Part shown: positions 49,155-61,690 of the stretch, one piece after another
Layout: every line of letters starts with the position of its first letter
Position numbering within the stretch: the stretch's first letter is position 1
Assembly: GCA_021234535.1 (NCBI GenBank)
Contig: CM037837.1
Span: 7,786,218 to 7,850,217 of the forward strand
DNA: 64,000 nucleotides
Reading direction: 5' to 3'
Source: Stichopus chloronotus
Taxonomy: Eukaryota; Echinodermata; Holothuroidea; Aspidochirotida; Stichopodidae
Position numbers and translations under genes: made by a program
The notes under the pieces: generated by a model
Told to the model about the DNA's origin: nothing
Database searches by the model: none
Seen by the model: the letters and a program-made list of their open reading frames with translations, nothing else

Positions 49155-52100
49155 GCCCTGATAGTAATGTTTAAAGTCATTGAAAGTCATGATTAAGGGT
49201 GAATTTATGAGCAACTGCGGTACATCAGTATAGCCTAATACCTTAAATACTAACGACGTAAGCACGTGTTCCCCTGCCCCCCACCCTTCCCCTCCCTCTC
49301 CCCTTCCCCTCCGGTGAAAAACAGCTTTAATTTCTTTCAACATCATAGAGATCAACTATCTCAGTGACGTAGTAAGCTCTTGTTGGAACGGATTTATCCC
49401 TTTCTTTTAAGTTTGTTACGGTATAGATAGGCTACCCGAAATAGCGGTTACACTGAGAATCTTTGCAAACTTGTTAAACTGAAGACCTCCCGAAAAGTGG
49501 TAAGGGTGTTAACATAAAAAACATATCCCAACCTCCACCCCAACCCTTTTTGTTCAAATCCTCCTCTAGTAGTAATTGAGCTGCAGTCCAGTGAGCGGAA
49601 TCGAAGTCTACCGGGCTCCTGATCCTGATAGCGTATAGTTTATTGTGGATTATATACAGCCGTTCAGAATAAAATCCTTTGAACTGAAAACGTTTCTTTT
49701 GAAAGTAACTATACAGTTCGAAAAATGAACATTTTATCATACACACGGTGGTGTAAGTGCAGGTGAACAAAGCTGCTTGATTCGTTGGTACCAGTTTAAG
49801 ACAAATTTCTTCCTGTATAAGTCTACAGACGTATAGGACGTTTGATGTTTCTTATTAACGTTTTCACGGTGACATATTTCATCAGCGTCGCTGTTTATCG
49901 ATGTGCTACTTTCAAAGGTATTACAAGGAGTCGAGATAAGACACCATGCCGCTTTACTCTCTAGACGAAATAGAGTTTTGTCCGGTTAATTGCCTCATAT
50001 TTCTGGAAATATATTTATTTTTGTCAAACATATCAGCGTCTCCATGAATAATGATTCGTTGAATTTTAGGTTTAATTTTAGGGGGGGGGGGGGAGGTACA
50101 GCAACTAACATAGAATAAGGACAGAAATAAACATATCCTAAATCATCTTTTGGTGTAGTCCAGAGAACATATATATCAGTGTGGGGCAGAAAACAAATTA
50201 AGTTTCTCTTTCAAAGCATCATTGCAACCAATAAGTTTCACCGAGACCTTTACTAGAGTAAGTACTAATAGGTAAGGTAGCACTTGACTTTGAATAATTC
50301 ATATTTAGAACGGATGCAATTGCAATTGTTTATAGGTCTCTTTCATTTCCAGAAGTTAGGCTACCCACAGTTCTTTTTTTTCTATTATTAATTATTTACA
50401 ATTATTTATTGTTAATCGTTCAGTATCCCTGTGTGACAAACAATAGAAGAAAGATCACGCAAAGATTGCAGGCGGGTGTTTTTGTCATGCTTGTTTTGTC
50501 ATGTTTGCACTTTCTGTTATAGAATAACAAAATAAACAATATTGGCTGTACACGTTTCTTCTTCTTTTTTTTCTTTAAAAGTATTAACATATTCAGCGAC
50601 GATAAATCTAGACGTTCAAAGCTCCTGGTTTTCCCAGTATATCATCTATAATGCACATTTGGCGAACAAAAGCAGTTACCCTCTCGGGAAAATTCAAGTT
50701 TATAGAAAAAATGACGACAATTTATTGAGAAGCTTAATTATAACATCAAATTGCTGAATGAAAACATAGATTGTATAGTAAAAGATATGCATTTAAAATG
50801 AGAAAGATGAACAAAGGATGCAAAACCTTGAATCAGGCCTTAATGCTTTTCAGGAGAAAATGTGACTTAAAATCGAAAGAGCAAAATGACGCACACATTC
50901 TGCAATGAGAGAAAACAAAATTACAACCGGCACACAAAATTTGATTAAAATGATGTGCAGGACTAAAATAATGAATGAAATGCATCTCTCAATAAATAAA
51001 CACCATAGAGAGTGAATGCATGAAAAATTCCCATTGAGTATCGATCCACAATAATTTCTCATACAGCGAGTACACGTACTACAGAGCCATCAAAACTCTG
51101 CAACCTTGAAGCAATACAATAGTCGGTAAATTTTAAACAACCGGCTGGAGTTTCCCCTGTCTTTCCCTTATTTTTTTTTAAATATGATACCAAGTCTGAA
51201 ACTGTGTATGGATATGTGTGCAACAGCAATACAACCGGGTTTATGTTATTCTATATCTCTTCATTATAAAAAAAAGGCTTACATGGTGATGATCTACCGT
51301 TCGCTCATTAATAGCCTTTGTAGCCTACCGCGGACATTGTGAGTTACCGTACACTGAAGGCTATATCGTCCATGATTATATACTGTATTAATAAAACAAA
51401 CTTAGGCTAACCGTATGTAGGGTCCTATGTAGATTTTGTGTCCTTTGTCTTCTCTTATGCCATATTTTAATGTACTATATCTTAACATTTAACATCATTC
51501 TCAATTCTACACCAATGTTTGCCTGCTTACATTAGGCCTACTAGATAAAAACTAATTATCTCATCACAACACAAAGGCAACGTACTGTATTTGAGAACAT
51601 GGTAGCGATTTTTCATTTTATAACGGTATAAATTACACATGCACACCTTACATAGCACACCCTTTGCTACAGCGTTTTACATACAAAAAAGTGTACATAC
51701 ATCCTAGTACAACGCCGCTCATTACTAATTGCCGTAACACATATTGAGCAGTATGTTAAGGAAGATTGTGAAAATGTAACATCAGCAATTATGCCATGAC
51801 GTTTCAATTACACAAAACCCTCACTGACATACGCAAACATAGCACAAACATTAATGGACACATCAAAGTGAAAGTTATCTGTGCCTAGCTACTATTTATA
51901 GGCTATGTTGAAGACAAGTTATGTTTCTCCCTATTTCCCCGTTCAGTTCTCTGCAAAGTGCCATTTTTACCATACTGTATACTGTAAACAACATATGCCA
52001 GCAAGCTACTGTTGCATATACATCTATCCTACTGTAGAAGCGTGTACACAGTCCGTGTGCTACCTCTGTGATCGATTTTTGTCGGTGTTGTATTCAATGA

Positions 52101-52454
52101 GTTGTGTAATCTGTATTGTCACGACACGGCTGCAAGCACTTGGAGAATAGAGATGGCTGTTGAGAAAGGGTGTGCTCTAATACTCGGTACACAGTGACAA
52201 AATCCGTGGATGGAATGTCCCCACCGCCCGATTGAATGAAATATTAAGGACACTATCCGTGGAGATGAAACGAAAACGGTACTTCAAATTTTTAAGTCCC
52301 TTTTTACTACCCTAGTAGCCCTCAACTGGTGTACTTTTGAGATTAAATCTGGCCCCAGACGCAGAGTTCTTGAAAGTATAAGGATGCAACATGCGACGCA
52401 AGTCAGTGTAGCTGTACGACCTATATTTACCGCGATTTCTAACAGTACGTACAG

Positions 52455-52510
52455 AACATAGTACATACAACAGCACATACAACATAATACATACAACAGT
52501 ACATAATGCA
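52455..52510. repeat. ACATACAACA-type tandem stretch
   Basis: GTACATACAACA, GCACATACAACA and ATACATACAACA follow one another with small changes. Non-coding. Confidence 0.65.
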
Positions 52511-54913
52511 ACCAAGTTATCACTTTCGTAATGTTGTGTCAATCACTTTCACTTTACCTTAAAGTTCATTATACTTATTCAGTGCGGACATGGTGACGAC
52601 TAATGGTCACACATCTCACCGACGGCCATGTTTGCTAAAATTCCAAAACGCCGTCGGTCAACCTAAATCAAGGCGTTTGCAGTGTCTGAAATGTCCCAAC
52701 GATACCATCTCCCCCTTCCTACCACAAATTTTTGAAAGAGACAAGCAAAGGATTATGGGCCTACGTCATCGACAGGCGGACAGCACCCATGTCTCCAAAT
52801 GAGCAAACACCGCTTGACACTTGTCAACACATCCTATGGGAATAAATAAACGAAAACCAAGCTGGCGACATTTCTTCCTCGAAAGTTCAACCGGGTGACT
52901 TACGGAATGTCTCTACACTTTGCGGTAAACATTAGCCTACCACGGATAACATACTTGAATGTGATTTTCATCGAATGTCACCATCAGCTTCCATGCCGAC
53001 ACGCTACAAACAGACCTTGACATCATTGGATATCGTACATCAACAAAACCTATATCAGCAATCAGACACACACTCCAGGTTAGAGATAACCCCATGAAGA
53101 CTTACGTGTACAAGAAATGACTCCAGAATGGGCGAATTTAGGCCCACCACGTTATCATGCGAATTGCCTTTTCAAACGAGCAAACCTGCTAGCTTCGTAA
53201 CATTGACGAAGTAATACTTCGTTTCCACAAAACAAAGGATGGGGAACATCAACCGGTGATAATTAACGCCAAATAGGCCTATAATCAGCATTTGAATAAC
53301 AACAATCATGCGACTTCTCTTAACTAAGTATGTCACTGACTCTTCAAAATAACAGTTCAAATTACAGAATGGATCCATGACAACCTTTTCTATTTTTCCC
53401 CTTTGCATATGCACGTAAGCCTTTGCGATGGCATCAGGGCAACTGGCAATTGTCCCTCATCTACAAAAGACGAGCAACAAATTTATGCTGCTGTTATACT
53501 CAACTTACTGTGTACAGACGAGACTGCATGCGACATGATAAATTGATACATAAACATGCATTCTGTATTAGCAAACAGATACAGCTACAGTATACACTAG
53601 TAATACTGCACAAAATGGCGACGTTCTCCCAAGTCAAGCAATCGATTCTGCAAAACAAATGTGTACAATCTCGTAGACATTATACGAATAAACGTTAACA
53701 CGTGTCGACAATATCAAAATGACATAAAAGAAAAGGTAAGTCCTTAGAAGTCATGATACACTTCCGTACCATATTGAAGCAAAGCTACTCCACGGAGTCC
53801 AGTTCTCGCCACAGAAGGATAAAATTTTGCACTTGAATGATAATTATCTTAAAAAAAAAAGGTATATGTATAGTACGGCTAACCATTGCACTAAGAGTGT
53901 GACACTGGAACTTAGTTCCAATGTGGACAAATTTGGGACTATTTTGCACGCAACTCCGAACCCCCTTCGCTATGCAACTTGCAAGTTTTTACAGTAATTC
54001 ACCAATGGAACTAAGTCCTTGGCATGCAGCTTTTAGTAGACCTAACTTTTACGTAAGCAGGAGTAGCTGTTACTGTTCCTTGCATAAACCACGCAACTCT
54101 CAGGATTGTGGGCTACCGTGCCGTTGTCTTATAAAGCATTTACTGCTGCTACCGAAATACATTGGACATAAGCAATTTACTTCGGGTCTGTCCCTTGCAT
54201 GGAGAGACCATTCGAGTGCCTCCACCCCCCCCCCTCCACCCTCCCACAAGTCAAAAACACAATAACAGTCACAATTAATACCATTGATTTTAACAATTGT
54301 TCTGCAACAATTAACAGCCCAATAAAATTTTACATAAATCGATAACATTTGTTTGTATTTTACATACATAAACATTGTAAAAAGCATTCACAAGCAATTT
54401 ACAGACGGTAAAAGACGACAATTCATGAACAAACTACACATACGTCGCACACATCAGCATGCATAATACAGAGAGTACTGCGAGTTGACGGGATTACTAT
54501 ACGAGGCTTCACCTGCCTCGGTGTCAGGCAAAGAAGTGTAGTTCTCACTCTCATTATTTGCTAAAACAATACTGTCATTTTGAGTAGAGACAATAACCCA
54601 AATGACAGATTAATGTGGTACAAGGTCCACGAAGACATAAAAAGAAAAAAAAAATCCCTGATTCTGAAACTTACTAAACCAGAACATTACAGTTGGAGAT
54701 TGCACCCGCCAGAATTTATCTTTGCCCGCAGTGCCGGTGACATTTCGACTCAATATATTAATTGTGAGGAATGAGCAAATTTCTGATTTTAAATATGATC
54801 TCAAGTCATCTCCTACATGCAAGACCTCACTCTCGTGTTTCCTTTTTGATTTATGCAATAGAGATAAAACGTGATTTTGACACAAATCACAGTTGGCACT
54901 TTTTTCTTTTTTT

Positions 54914-54919
54914 TTTATT
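54914..54919 (-). promoter_or_regulatory. possible poly(A) signal AATAAA for the PTB-domain gene
   Basis: This is the first AATAAA on the minus strand after the stop at 55436 and would give a 3' UTR of roughly 520 nt. It overlaps an A-rich tract on that strand, so it could be accidental. Confidence 0.35.
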
Positions 54920-55435
54920 AATTGCTTTCCCAGCAGAAGTACCGAAGATAAATTCACCTCGACATTATTGCCCAATCTTAACTTTGGCTTTTCCTTGAAT
55001 GATTGATAAAGGAAATAAATTGGGTCTTTTGTTTTGCACGTGACGAGATTCGCAGATGCATATCTAATTTCTTGGCGAGTTTACACGTCAAATGTGAAAT
55101 AAATACTTGAAAAAAAACATTATAAACTCCGGTGACAGTATTTGTTGGCTAACTTGTAAGCTTACGATTGGCTATTTCCGTAATATCAGTATCTTGCATC
55201 TATCTCGCTTATTGTAACATTTGGTTTCAATTTTTTTTGGCATTGGTGTATACTTCACTATAAGTTGGAAACTTGTGGCTTACCACAATTCATGCAGCAA
55301 ATAGTACTCAGAGTTGTCATGTGTGCAAGGACCCGTCTTCAGCCGACTTCCAGCCTCTGTAACACGTAGGTGTCGTAACATCGTTGTCCGCAGTATTGGG
55401 CCTATACATGATTGAAACGAAACAAGACCACATTT

Positions 55436-56482
55436 TCAGTCGATGTAATTGATTTCAGCCGTAAATCTTACGGTTTTCTTCTTTCTCGGTTTTGGCTTAG
55501 TTCTTGTCTGTTTCGGCGATGACGATTCTTCTATGGTACCCATTACCTGGGCCTCTACGTTTGGGGTCCCCATCTGTGTCTCTTCATCGGACCCATCTTC
55601 CTGGACTCTCGTCAGTTCGGTCAGTCCAGTGTTGACGGCGACCAAGGACGTCCTCGGCTTCGGTTCGTCTAAGACATCGGAGTCTGAGCCCTCGTTTTCC
55701 TTGTCAGACGATCCCGAGACGGGTGTACCATTCTCTTTGACGTCGGTCGTCTCGGAACCGTCCTTAAAATTTGAGGGCTCCTGAGCTAAAATCTTTGATA
55801 TGTGCTTGTTTCGATTATACTCCGAGTTTTCGCTCCAGCTGGTGTCGATTTGCTCGACGTTGAACGTGATTTTCAACGTCGTTACGTTACTGATAGCAGC
55901 GTCTCCTCGCTGGTACCTCGGCGCGACACTCTCGGTGAAGACGTGCATAGTATTAGGAGAGGAACCACCGACGCCCACACCTTTTGCTTGTGCAAGCTTT
56001 TGGAAAGAAGTCACGAGATTGAGCGTTAATTGTTTGGCATCTGCGTGTGTATTGCATAAAAATGCGTGGCACTCCCACTGTGCACCGGTCCCAGGATCGG
56101 ATCTGCGAACGATGATCGCAAAGACCTTTCTCTGGGTGGAATCCACAGCTCCGAACGAAATATCATCGGTTGAGATGGTGAAAGAACTATTCGACCTGTT
56201 CGCTAAATTAATACCTTTGTCGACCGTGTGCCTTCTGACGATTCTACCCCCTGTGTTCTCATTGGTGTGTTTAATCCATAGTCCATCGTTTCTGACTTCG
56301 AGTAAAACTCGTTTGCCCACCGTATCTCTAAATTGGTTGTAAAGGGCAGCGACGGGCCCTTCGACAACTGTCAGACCGACCTTACCCTTAGCTGGATGCT
56401 TGCCTAGGTAATACGCAGGCACCCTTTGTTCACTACAGATTGGTTGAAAGGAACCACGGGATCTCCGTTTAAGGAATGACAT
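55436..56482 (-). CDS. PTB/PID-domain adapter-like protein with C-terminal PP1-docking-type motif
   Basis: A complete single-exon frame of 348 codons. The ATG has A at -3, and an in-frame TGA sits three codons upstream, which fixes the start. Residues about 20-165 look like a phosphotyrosine-binding (PTB/PID) domain. The first strand is VPAYYLGKHP (21-30), followed by an insert and helix (EGPVAALYNQF) and alternating strands (RVLLEVRNDGLWI, FTISTDDISFGAVD, KVFAIIVRR). The signature ECHAFLCNT strand (137-145) leads into the C-terminal helix (ADAKQLTLNLVTSFQKLAQ). PTB domains bind NPxY-type tails or phosphoinositides in cytosolic adapters. The tail (170-330) is acidic and Ser-rich, with CK2-like GSDSD, and looks disordered. 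It ends in KPRKKKTVRF (331-340), where KTVRF fits the RVxF consensus for protein phosphatase 1. Coding sequence is markedly more GC-rich than its flanks. FAM43-like or another PTB adapter subfamily is possible; the exact orthologue is not assigned. Confidence 0.9.
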   Translation of the reverse strand: MSFLKRRSRGSFQPICSEQRVPAYYLGKHPAKGKVGLTVVEGPVAALYNQFRDTVGKRVLLEVRNDGLWIKHTNENTGGRIVRRHTVDKGINLANRSNSSFTISTDDISFGAVDSTQRKVFAIIVRRSDPGTGAQWECHAFLCNTHADAKQLTLNLVTSFQKLAQAKGVGVGGSSPNTMHVFTESVAPRYQRGDAAISNVTTLKITFNVEQIDTSWSENSEYNRNKHISKILAQEPSNFKDGSETTDVKENGTPVSGSSDKENEGSDSDVLDEPKPRTSLVAVNTGLTELTRVQEDGSDEETQMGTPNVEAQVMGTIEESSSPKQTRTKPKPRKKKTVRFTAEINYID

Positions 56483-59400
56483 GTTTAATCACAATAGATT
56501 TAACGATAAGATCCCAAATATGTGCTCAAATACGATAATGCCAAGAAAAATCGATGAACGTAAATCTCTTTCTGGTGAACAAATGTTCAAGTTGTACCTT
56601 TTCCACATCCCCGATTTAACGCACTAAGGTAGGTACTGTCGTCCTCAATATGATAGCATCGACTAACAGGGTAAATATACCCTAGCACACACGGTCGTAT
56701 GCTTAGCAACGCTTTCCACCAATTCACTATTATCACAACGTTGAATTCGTTCCTGTAACACTATATATGTATTTTTCCATGGCTTGGAGCCGTACTATTT
56801 TTACGTAACTGTCCGCTGCACTTCTTCCCGAATGCCGTAAAATTAACAGGTTTGTAGTTTCCAGTCTCTCTCTCTCTCTTTTTTTTGCCACACGTACTCT
56901 AACTGTATCCTTCTGTACTGACAACCCGGCACGAAATGCAGCCTCGTCGACTGAACTGCAACTACTCAGCCTCGAGTATCAAATGAGTTAATGAATCCAA
57001 AATGCGTGCTATTGTTAATAAAAGCTTGTGTGCAGTGGTTGCTTTAACAAGGCACACGTTACCGGTTTACATTGTAGGAAACCATCCAGCATGACTTGCA
57101 TTAGCGTTTTTCACTTTTTTTCAGTTAAGTTGTGAAAAGGTGTCTTCGACCTGGAGAGTGACAAAGCTCGTCAATTGACTTCACCACTTTTTGTGTCCAT
57201 CCTTTTCGGAATTATTTCTCCCCCCCCCCCCCCCTTGTTTTCTTTTTCATCTGTTATGAAAAGTTCCACCTCAATTCAATGATTCGACAGTGCCATGGCC
57301 AGGTTTGAAGTGATGGCGCCCTGTGAGAAAGTAATTGAAAAAGTACATACGTTACCGCGCAGAAGACAAGTAGCCATGATATTCGTACACTGCAAAAAAT
57401 GATTGCAGACTATTGTAGAACTACAAAACAAAAAATAAAGAAATAGAAAGAAGAAACGGAAAAATTGCCAGGAAGTGCTGGATACAAGCTGACAGCATTT
57501 TTTCTATATTCTCTATGTATGTCCTTTTTGAGCTGTAAATCTACAAATTTTTCTTTAAACAATTTGTCCCTTATTGATTTCAACCATAAATATTTTAGTT
57601 CAGAAGTATCTCTGTTTGAATTTGCGGGTGTTGATATACATTCTGGAGAATTGGGGCTATTTTTATATAAAATCTTCTGAAGTGCCCCTTGCCAACCGGT
57701 GATGGTACTATATTGTACCCACAAATTTTAGCTATGCAAGCAATGGGCACCACTTGAGCCTCGCCCCTCTCCAGGAAAGATGCCCTCCCCCCCCCCCCCA
57801 AAAAAGGCACTGACATCAACCGCTTCTTCTCGATGTTCATCCACGCATCACATAGAAAGGTTGCGATCATTTACTACGTGTGCGACAACTCACTCGATCC
57901 GCTCGGCTCACCAGTTTTACAGAAGCAAGTTGCTTTTCACTTTTGAAATTAGCAGTCTTTGCCAGAAACAATTCAATCAATCAATTTACCGACTTTCCAC
58001 TTCTGGGTAGCAGATAAAACAGTTAACAGAAGTTACTGTGTTTTTCGGTCGTTCACTGAATTCTGATAAGGTCTTCGAATAATCTAATTGTAGGGTTTTT
58101 TTTTCATTGAAAAAGGTGAGAAGACTACTGGCAATCATGCCTGCATATTCGACTAAACTTTCCATATACTCAGTTACGTATAAACGGCTGAAATACATCA
58201 GAAAATACGCTGGGTGAAACATTACCGTGGAAATGGTAACGCTTCTATCCATGTTGAAAGGTCATGTATTCACCCCAACAGTGAATGATTATGTAAAAGG
58301 TAGTTCTGGTTTATTTGTATCACTTAAAAGTCATATGGCCGTCACGAATAGGCAGAGACATAAGTTACTATGTTTATCCTGCACCTCTACACTGACCTTG
58401 AAAACATGTCCCCTGTGTTCAGGTTTTTTGATGTGGGAAAACGTATTAATTAATTTGCTTTTGTCTGACCAGCCTAGGAGCAGTCTGTAACAACTCCATG
58501 GTCTGACATCAACAATTAAACTTCTCTCTGTAGAATAGTCATGGTTGTAACACCAATGCACACAGTTAAGAAATTTGCATAAAACTATACATATGGCAAA
58601 GCTATATCATAAAAGCTTGTATGATTTCATTCAATTCATCAATGGAACTTTGAAGTAATTGATGGCACTTTTGGCCTAGTCATCATGGTACATATATACA
58701 CAAGCTAGAAATAGTTGGAACATATACAACAATCGCAAGTTTGCGTTGATTACTACAAACACAGCTGAATCCAGCGAACCTCTTAAGCTAACTATAACCG
58801 AACGGTTGAGTGAATGCTATGAATCGGTTTGAAAACAATTTTACTCAGTACTTTTTTTTGTAAGTTGACACTTTTGTCAGACACATTGTCACACCTCGTG
58901 TGAAAAACAAACACTGATGCTCCATGTCACTTACCGATGCATGCTGGGCTGTGACAAGTTTCGGGCTGTCCAACTATTAAAACTTTAACACTTTGAAACC
59001 TTCACGCGAGAAGACACCAAACATATATGAAAGCATTAGTGGGTGGTGAACACAATTCATTGGTAAACTACTCGTGTGTACAGTAAATAGCCTACTGTGT
59101 ACCTCGTATGCTTGCCAATCCTCCGCTGCATGACAACTCTTATTACAGACTTCTCTACGTAGGGTTTTTTATTTATTTATTTATTTTTTTGTGGATCAGC
59201 AGTTTACTAACAATTTATTATTATTGTGCATAGTAGGCTATTACTAATGATACTATCATTACTACTGTTGTTATTGTTATCATTATTATTGTTGTCTTTT
59301 TCATTGCCATTAAAAAAACTCATCATCAGAGAGAAAAATAGCGATTCCATATTTCTTTTGTTGGGCCGATACACAGATACATATAGGTGCCATACATTGG

Positions 59401-59779
59401 GATCTTTCTATCAATACTTTTAAAGCAGAAAATATGATAATATCCCCTCACCCTCCGTATATAAAATTCCCAATTGTCCTTGAAAATACGGTTAAGTAAA
59501 CAAAGGATAACATAAGATCCTATCATTTGAACCCCACCCCCCTAACCTTGTGATCAGAAACTTGCATACATATCCAATGCTTATTCTTGATGCAGGTGTA
59601 AGAATATATATAGTTTGTCTGTAGAGAGGTCAATGTTTGATGCCGGGATTTTGATAAAAGTTGTGACTATTTTCAATACATTTGATGATGAATGCAGTCA
59701 GTACTCCGAGATGTCATTGTCATGTCTCAAAAAAAAGCATATATAAGGAACGTACTTCTCAGAGGGACACTACCTATAG
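56483..59779. other. upstream region of the PTB-domain gene, then intergenic sequence
   Basis: The first 500 bases presumably hold the promoter of the minus-strand gene, but no clear TATA or initiator stands out. A CT microsatellite lies at about 56864-56880. Further right are 15-C (57220-57234) and 13-C (57787-57799) runs. An AT-rich region (57410-57724) is open on both strands; its minus-strand translation is moderately protein-like (KYLWLKSIRDKLFKEKF) but has no splice or start support. Confidence 0.35.
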
Positions 59780-59905
59780 AAGAAGTATAGCTGGAGGGGA
59801 AGCATGAGGTGCGTAAAACAAAATGAGGAATACGTATTAACATAACATAACAAGTTAAAGGGCAAAGGAGGGCAATTACAAGAAGCAAGGTAAGCATGAA
59901 GAGAA
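59780..59905 (+). repeat. purine-rich GAAGCATGAGG-type repeat, left part
   Basis: Diverged AGCATGAGG/AAGCATGAAGAG words lead directly into the element starting at 59906. The same repeat style resumes at 61013, so the element interrupts one repeat tract. Confidence 0.5.
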
Positions 59906-60113
59906 CAGGCCTGTAGCCAAGGGGGGTCGGAACGTTCGAACGACCCACCCCAAGTTGAGGGAGGTCCATTTTTCCAGGACTGTGTTTGAAGGGTCAGCCA
60001 TGAAATATTTTTTATCTTGACATGTTGAGGCCGAATTTCCGTTCACTTTTAGCAGGAAGATAAAACCTCTCCACTTATGTCATAAAATGTATACAGGTCC
60101 AAACTGACCACAA

Positions 60114-60156
60114 TATCTCATCACCACATACATATACTTTGTGGGGTGATGAGATA
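60114..60156. repeat. hairpin with 12-bp perfect stem inside the 59906-61012 element
   Basis: TATCTCATCACC (60114-60125) pairs exactly with GGTGATGAGATA (60145-60156) around a 19-nt loop. Confidence 0.65.
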
Positions 60157-60237
60157 ATAAGCTAAAAAACGCGCATGCATGGTTATGTCATTGTGGTCGT
60201 GGATATCATTGAACTAGATACAATATAAAGCCGGGGA

Positions 60238-60306
60238 CACACTGCCACGACAACCTGTGACAAGACGGCGACCACCCACAGCGTCTGCTGTGGTCGTGGC
60301 GGTGTG
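60238..60306. repeat. inverted repeat (CACACTGCCACGAC / GTCGTGGCGGTGTG), nested MITE-like
   Basis: The arms at 60238-60251 and 60293-60306 match at 13 of 14 positions. The GC- and CpG-rich content differs from the surrounding element, suggesting a small nested insertion. A further GTGGTCGTGG word lies just outside at 60193-60202. Confidence 0.55.
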
Positions 60307-61012
60307 ACCGGTGTGTCGTAAGCAGGCCCGATTAAATATGTTCAATTGTAGTCAGGTGCAGTACATTCGCTTTTTTCCAGCGATATCGCTAAATAGTAAT
60401 TCCCTCAATTTATGCAGCAGGCCTATCAAGGCAGGGGTGGAGTGCAGGGTTGGGAGCATGTATGTATGCATGTAAAACACCCAGGAAGGGCCGTTTTCTA
60501 CTATCTGAGTGGTTTGTAGATCCAAACGTTTCTTTGAATGCTCATCTCGGCATTGCATCATTTTTCACAGACTAATTGTTCTCTCAGTAATTGAGAAATT
60601 GTAGACATGAGATCTATATTTCAAGGCTGGGTTCGTGGCACTGAAAAGACTTGGGAAGAGCTATTTCCGGCCATCTGGGGGGTTTGTAAAACTCAAAATT
60701 TTCTTGTACACTCCGCGCCAACCGTTGGTGGAGCTCCGCTTAGATAGTCCTCACCGCCTTCAGCATATTCCTGGCTACGCCCCTGTGTCTACTATTTATG
60801 TAAATTGCCTCCGACAGACGGTCTTTTGTAGTCCTCTAGAATGCTCCAGATTGAGGGGAAAACTGCGGATTTCAAAAATTTCGCCGGAAAACACCCCCGG
60901 ACTCCAAGCAACTGCATGCTCACGGCACACGCCAGCCGCTTCCGTACTTCGAAAAAAGTTCACATCTTGGAAAAAAAACCCCACCCCTCCACATGGGCTG
61001 GCTACGGGCCTG

Positions 61013-61690
61013 GAGAATGGGTAGATATGAGGAGCACGAGAATCACGTTAAGTATCAGAAGCATGAAGAGGCTGAGGAGCACAAGATGGATGATAAGAGC
61101 ATTTCAGAAATCACGACGAAGCACAAGCCTGAGGGAAATGAGAACTAGAGCGTGAATGACGTCAATGACAAGAGACTGTCGTCTCAGCTGGTAGTATATC
61201 AAAAGTTTTGGAATAAAGAAATGAAGAGAGTTTTATTTTGGCTTTAATTTTGATTTGGCATGTTATCTAACGATTGAGTGTTTGGTTTATATCAAATGAT
61301 GATAAAAGGTGTTTCATAGGTTTTTATGGACCATTGAAATTGATTACAATGAAACATCATTACAAAAATAAGTAACCACGAATAAACTTTAAAACGGAAA
61401 AGAAGAAGAGATTAAGTAACCTGAAGACCACAATGAGAAGCAGTAAAATCCGAGAGTAAGAACCATACGGAGAATGAAAAACACCAAACGGATGGAAAAT
61501 GAGGAGAATGAGAAGAATTGAAATGACTGCAGAGAAGACGGAAGCATGAGGAGGAGGAGGAAGAGCTTAAGGCGCACAAGAAGCACGAGGAGCACAGAAA
61601 GCATTAGGAGCATGACTAGCACGACTGGAGTGAGGTGCGTGAGGGGAATGAAAAGAATGATGAACACCAAGAAGCAGCGAGAAACACGAA
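61013..61690 (+). repeat. degenerate purine-rich repeat (GAGGAGCACGAGAAGCA words), right part
   Basis: Long runs of GAG/AAG/CAC/GAA triplet-like words occur at 61020-61150 and 61396-61690, separated by AT-rich sequence. Plus-strand translation of the first block gives a Glu/His/Lys-rich peptide of about 43 codons before a stop. The pattern is best explained as a decayed microsatellite or minisatellite, though a relic of a charged coding repeat cannot be excluded. Confidence 0.5.

Larger units (their letters stand above)
47381..54913. other. no confident gene
   Basis: It contains short microsatellites (AAC at 49131-49154), a 13-G run (50081-50093) and an ACATACAACA tandem stretch (52455-52510). 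A CpG-richer patch at 52585-52770 includes, on the minus strand, AAACATGGCCGTCGGTGAGATG, which could be a tiny first exon but is unsupported downstream. The minus-strand frame at 48586-48867 is listed separately. Confidence 0.35.
59906..61012. mobile_element. 1.1-kb inverted-repeat DNA element with 5-bp GAGAA duplication
   Basis: The left terminus, CAGGCCTGTAGCCA, and the reverse complement of the right terminus, CAGGCCCGTAGCCA, match at 13 of 14 positions. GAGAA flanks both sides (59901-59905, 61013-61017). Left of centre it has the GGGGGGTCGGAACG..CGAACGACCC inverted stretch typical of such ends in invertebrate repeats. The right portion contains C-rich phrases (ACACCCCCGGACTCC). An internal TGGCTACGCCCCTG (60768-60783) resembles a second right end, so the element may be composite. 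No transposase frame is intact. Superfamily is uncertain; short CAG-starting ends would allow a hAT relative, but a 5-bp duplication is not the usual 8. Confidence 0.65.

Noticed and set aside
52585..52802. CpG-rich patch with a plus-strand frame and a minus-strand ATGGCCGTCG|GTGAGA
   Set aside because: A tiny coding start before a donor is possible, but no downstream exon could be linked.
54610..54975. 121-codon minus-strand frame downstream of the PTB gene
   Set aside because: It lies around the predicted 3' UTR end and includes poly-Lys/Phe from A/T tracts. No domain or splice support.
55800..56342. 180-codon plus-strand frame
   Set aside because: It lies entirely antisense to the PTB-domain coding sequence and is a shadow of its codon composition.
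57410..57724. Frames open on both strands with a Lys-rich minus-strand peptide
   Set aside because: AT-rich DNA next to repeat-like sequence, with no start context, splice sites or domain.
61016..61155. Glu/His/Lys-rich plus-strand peptide
   Set aside because: It is produced by the degenerate purine-rich repeat and stops after about 43 codons.
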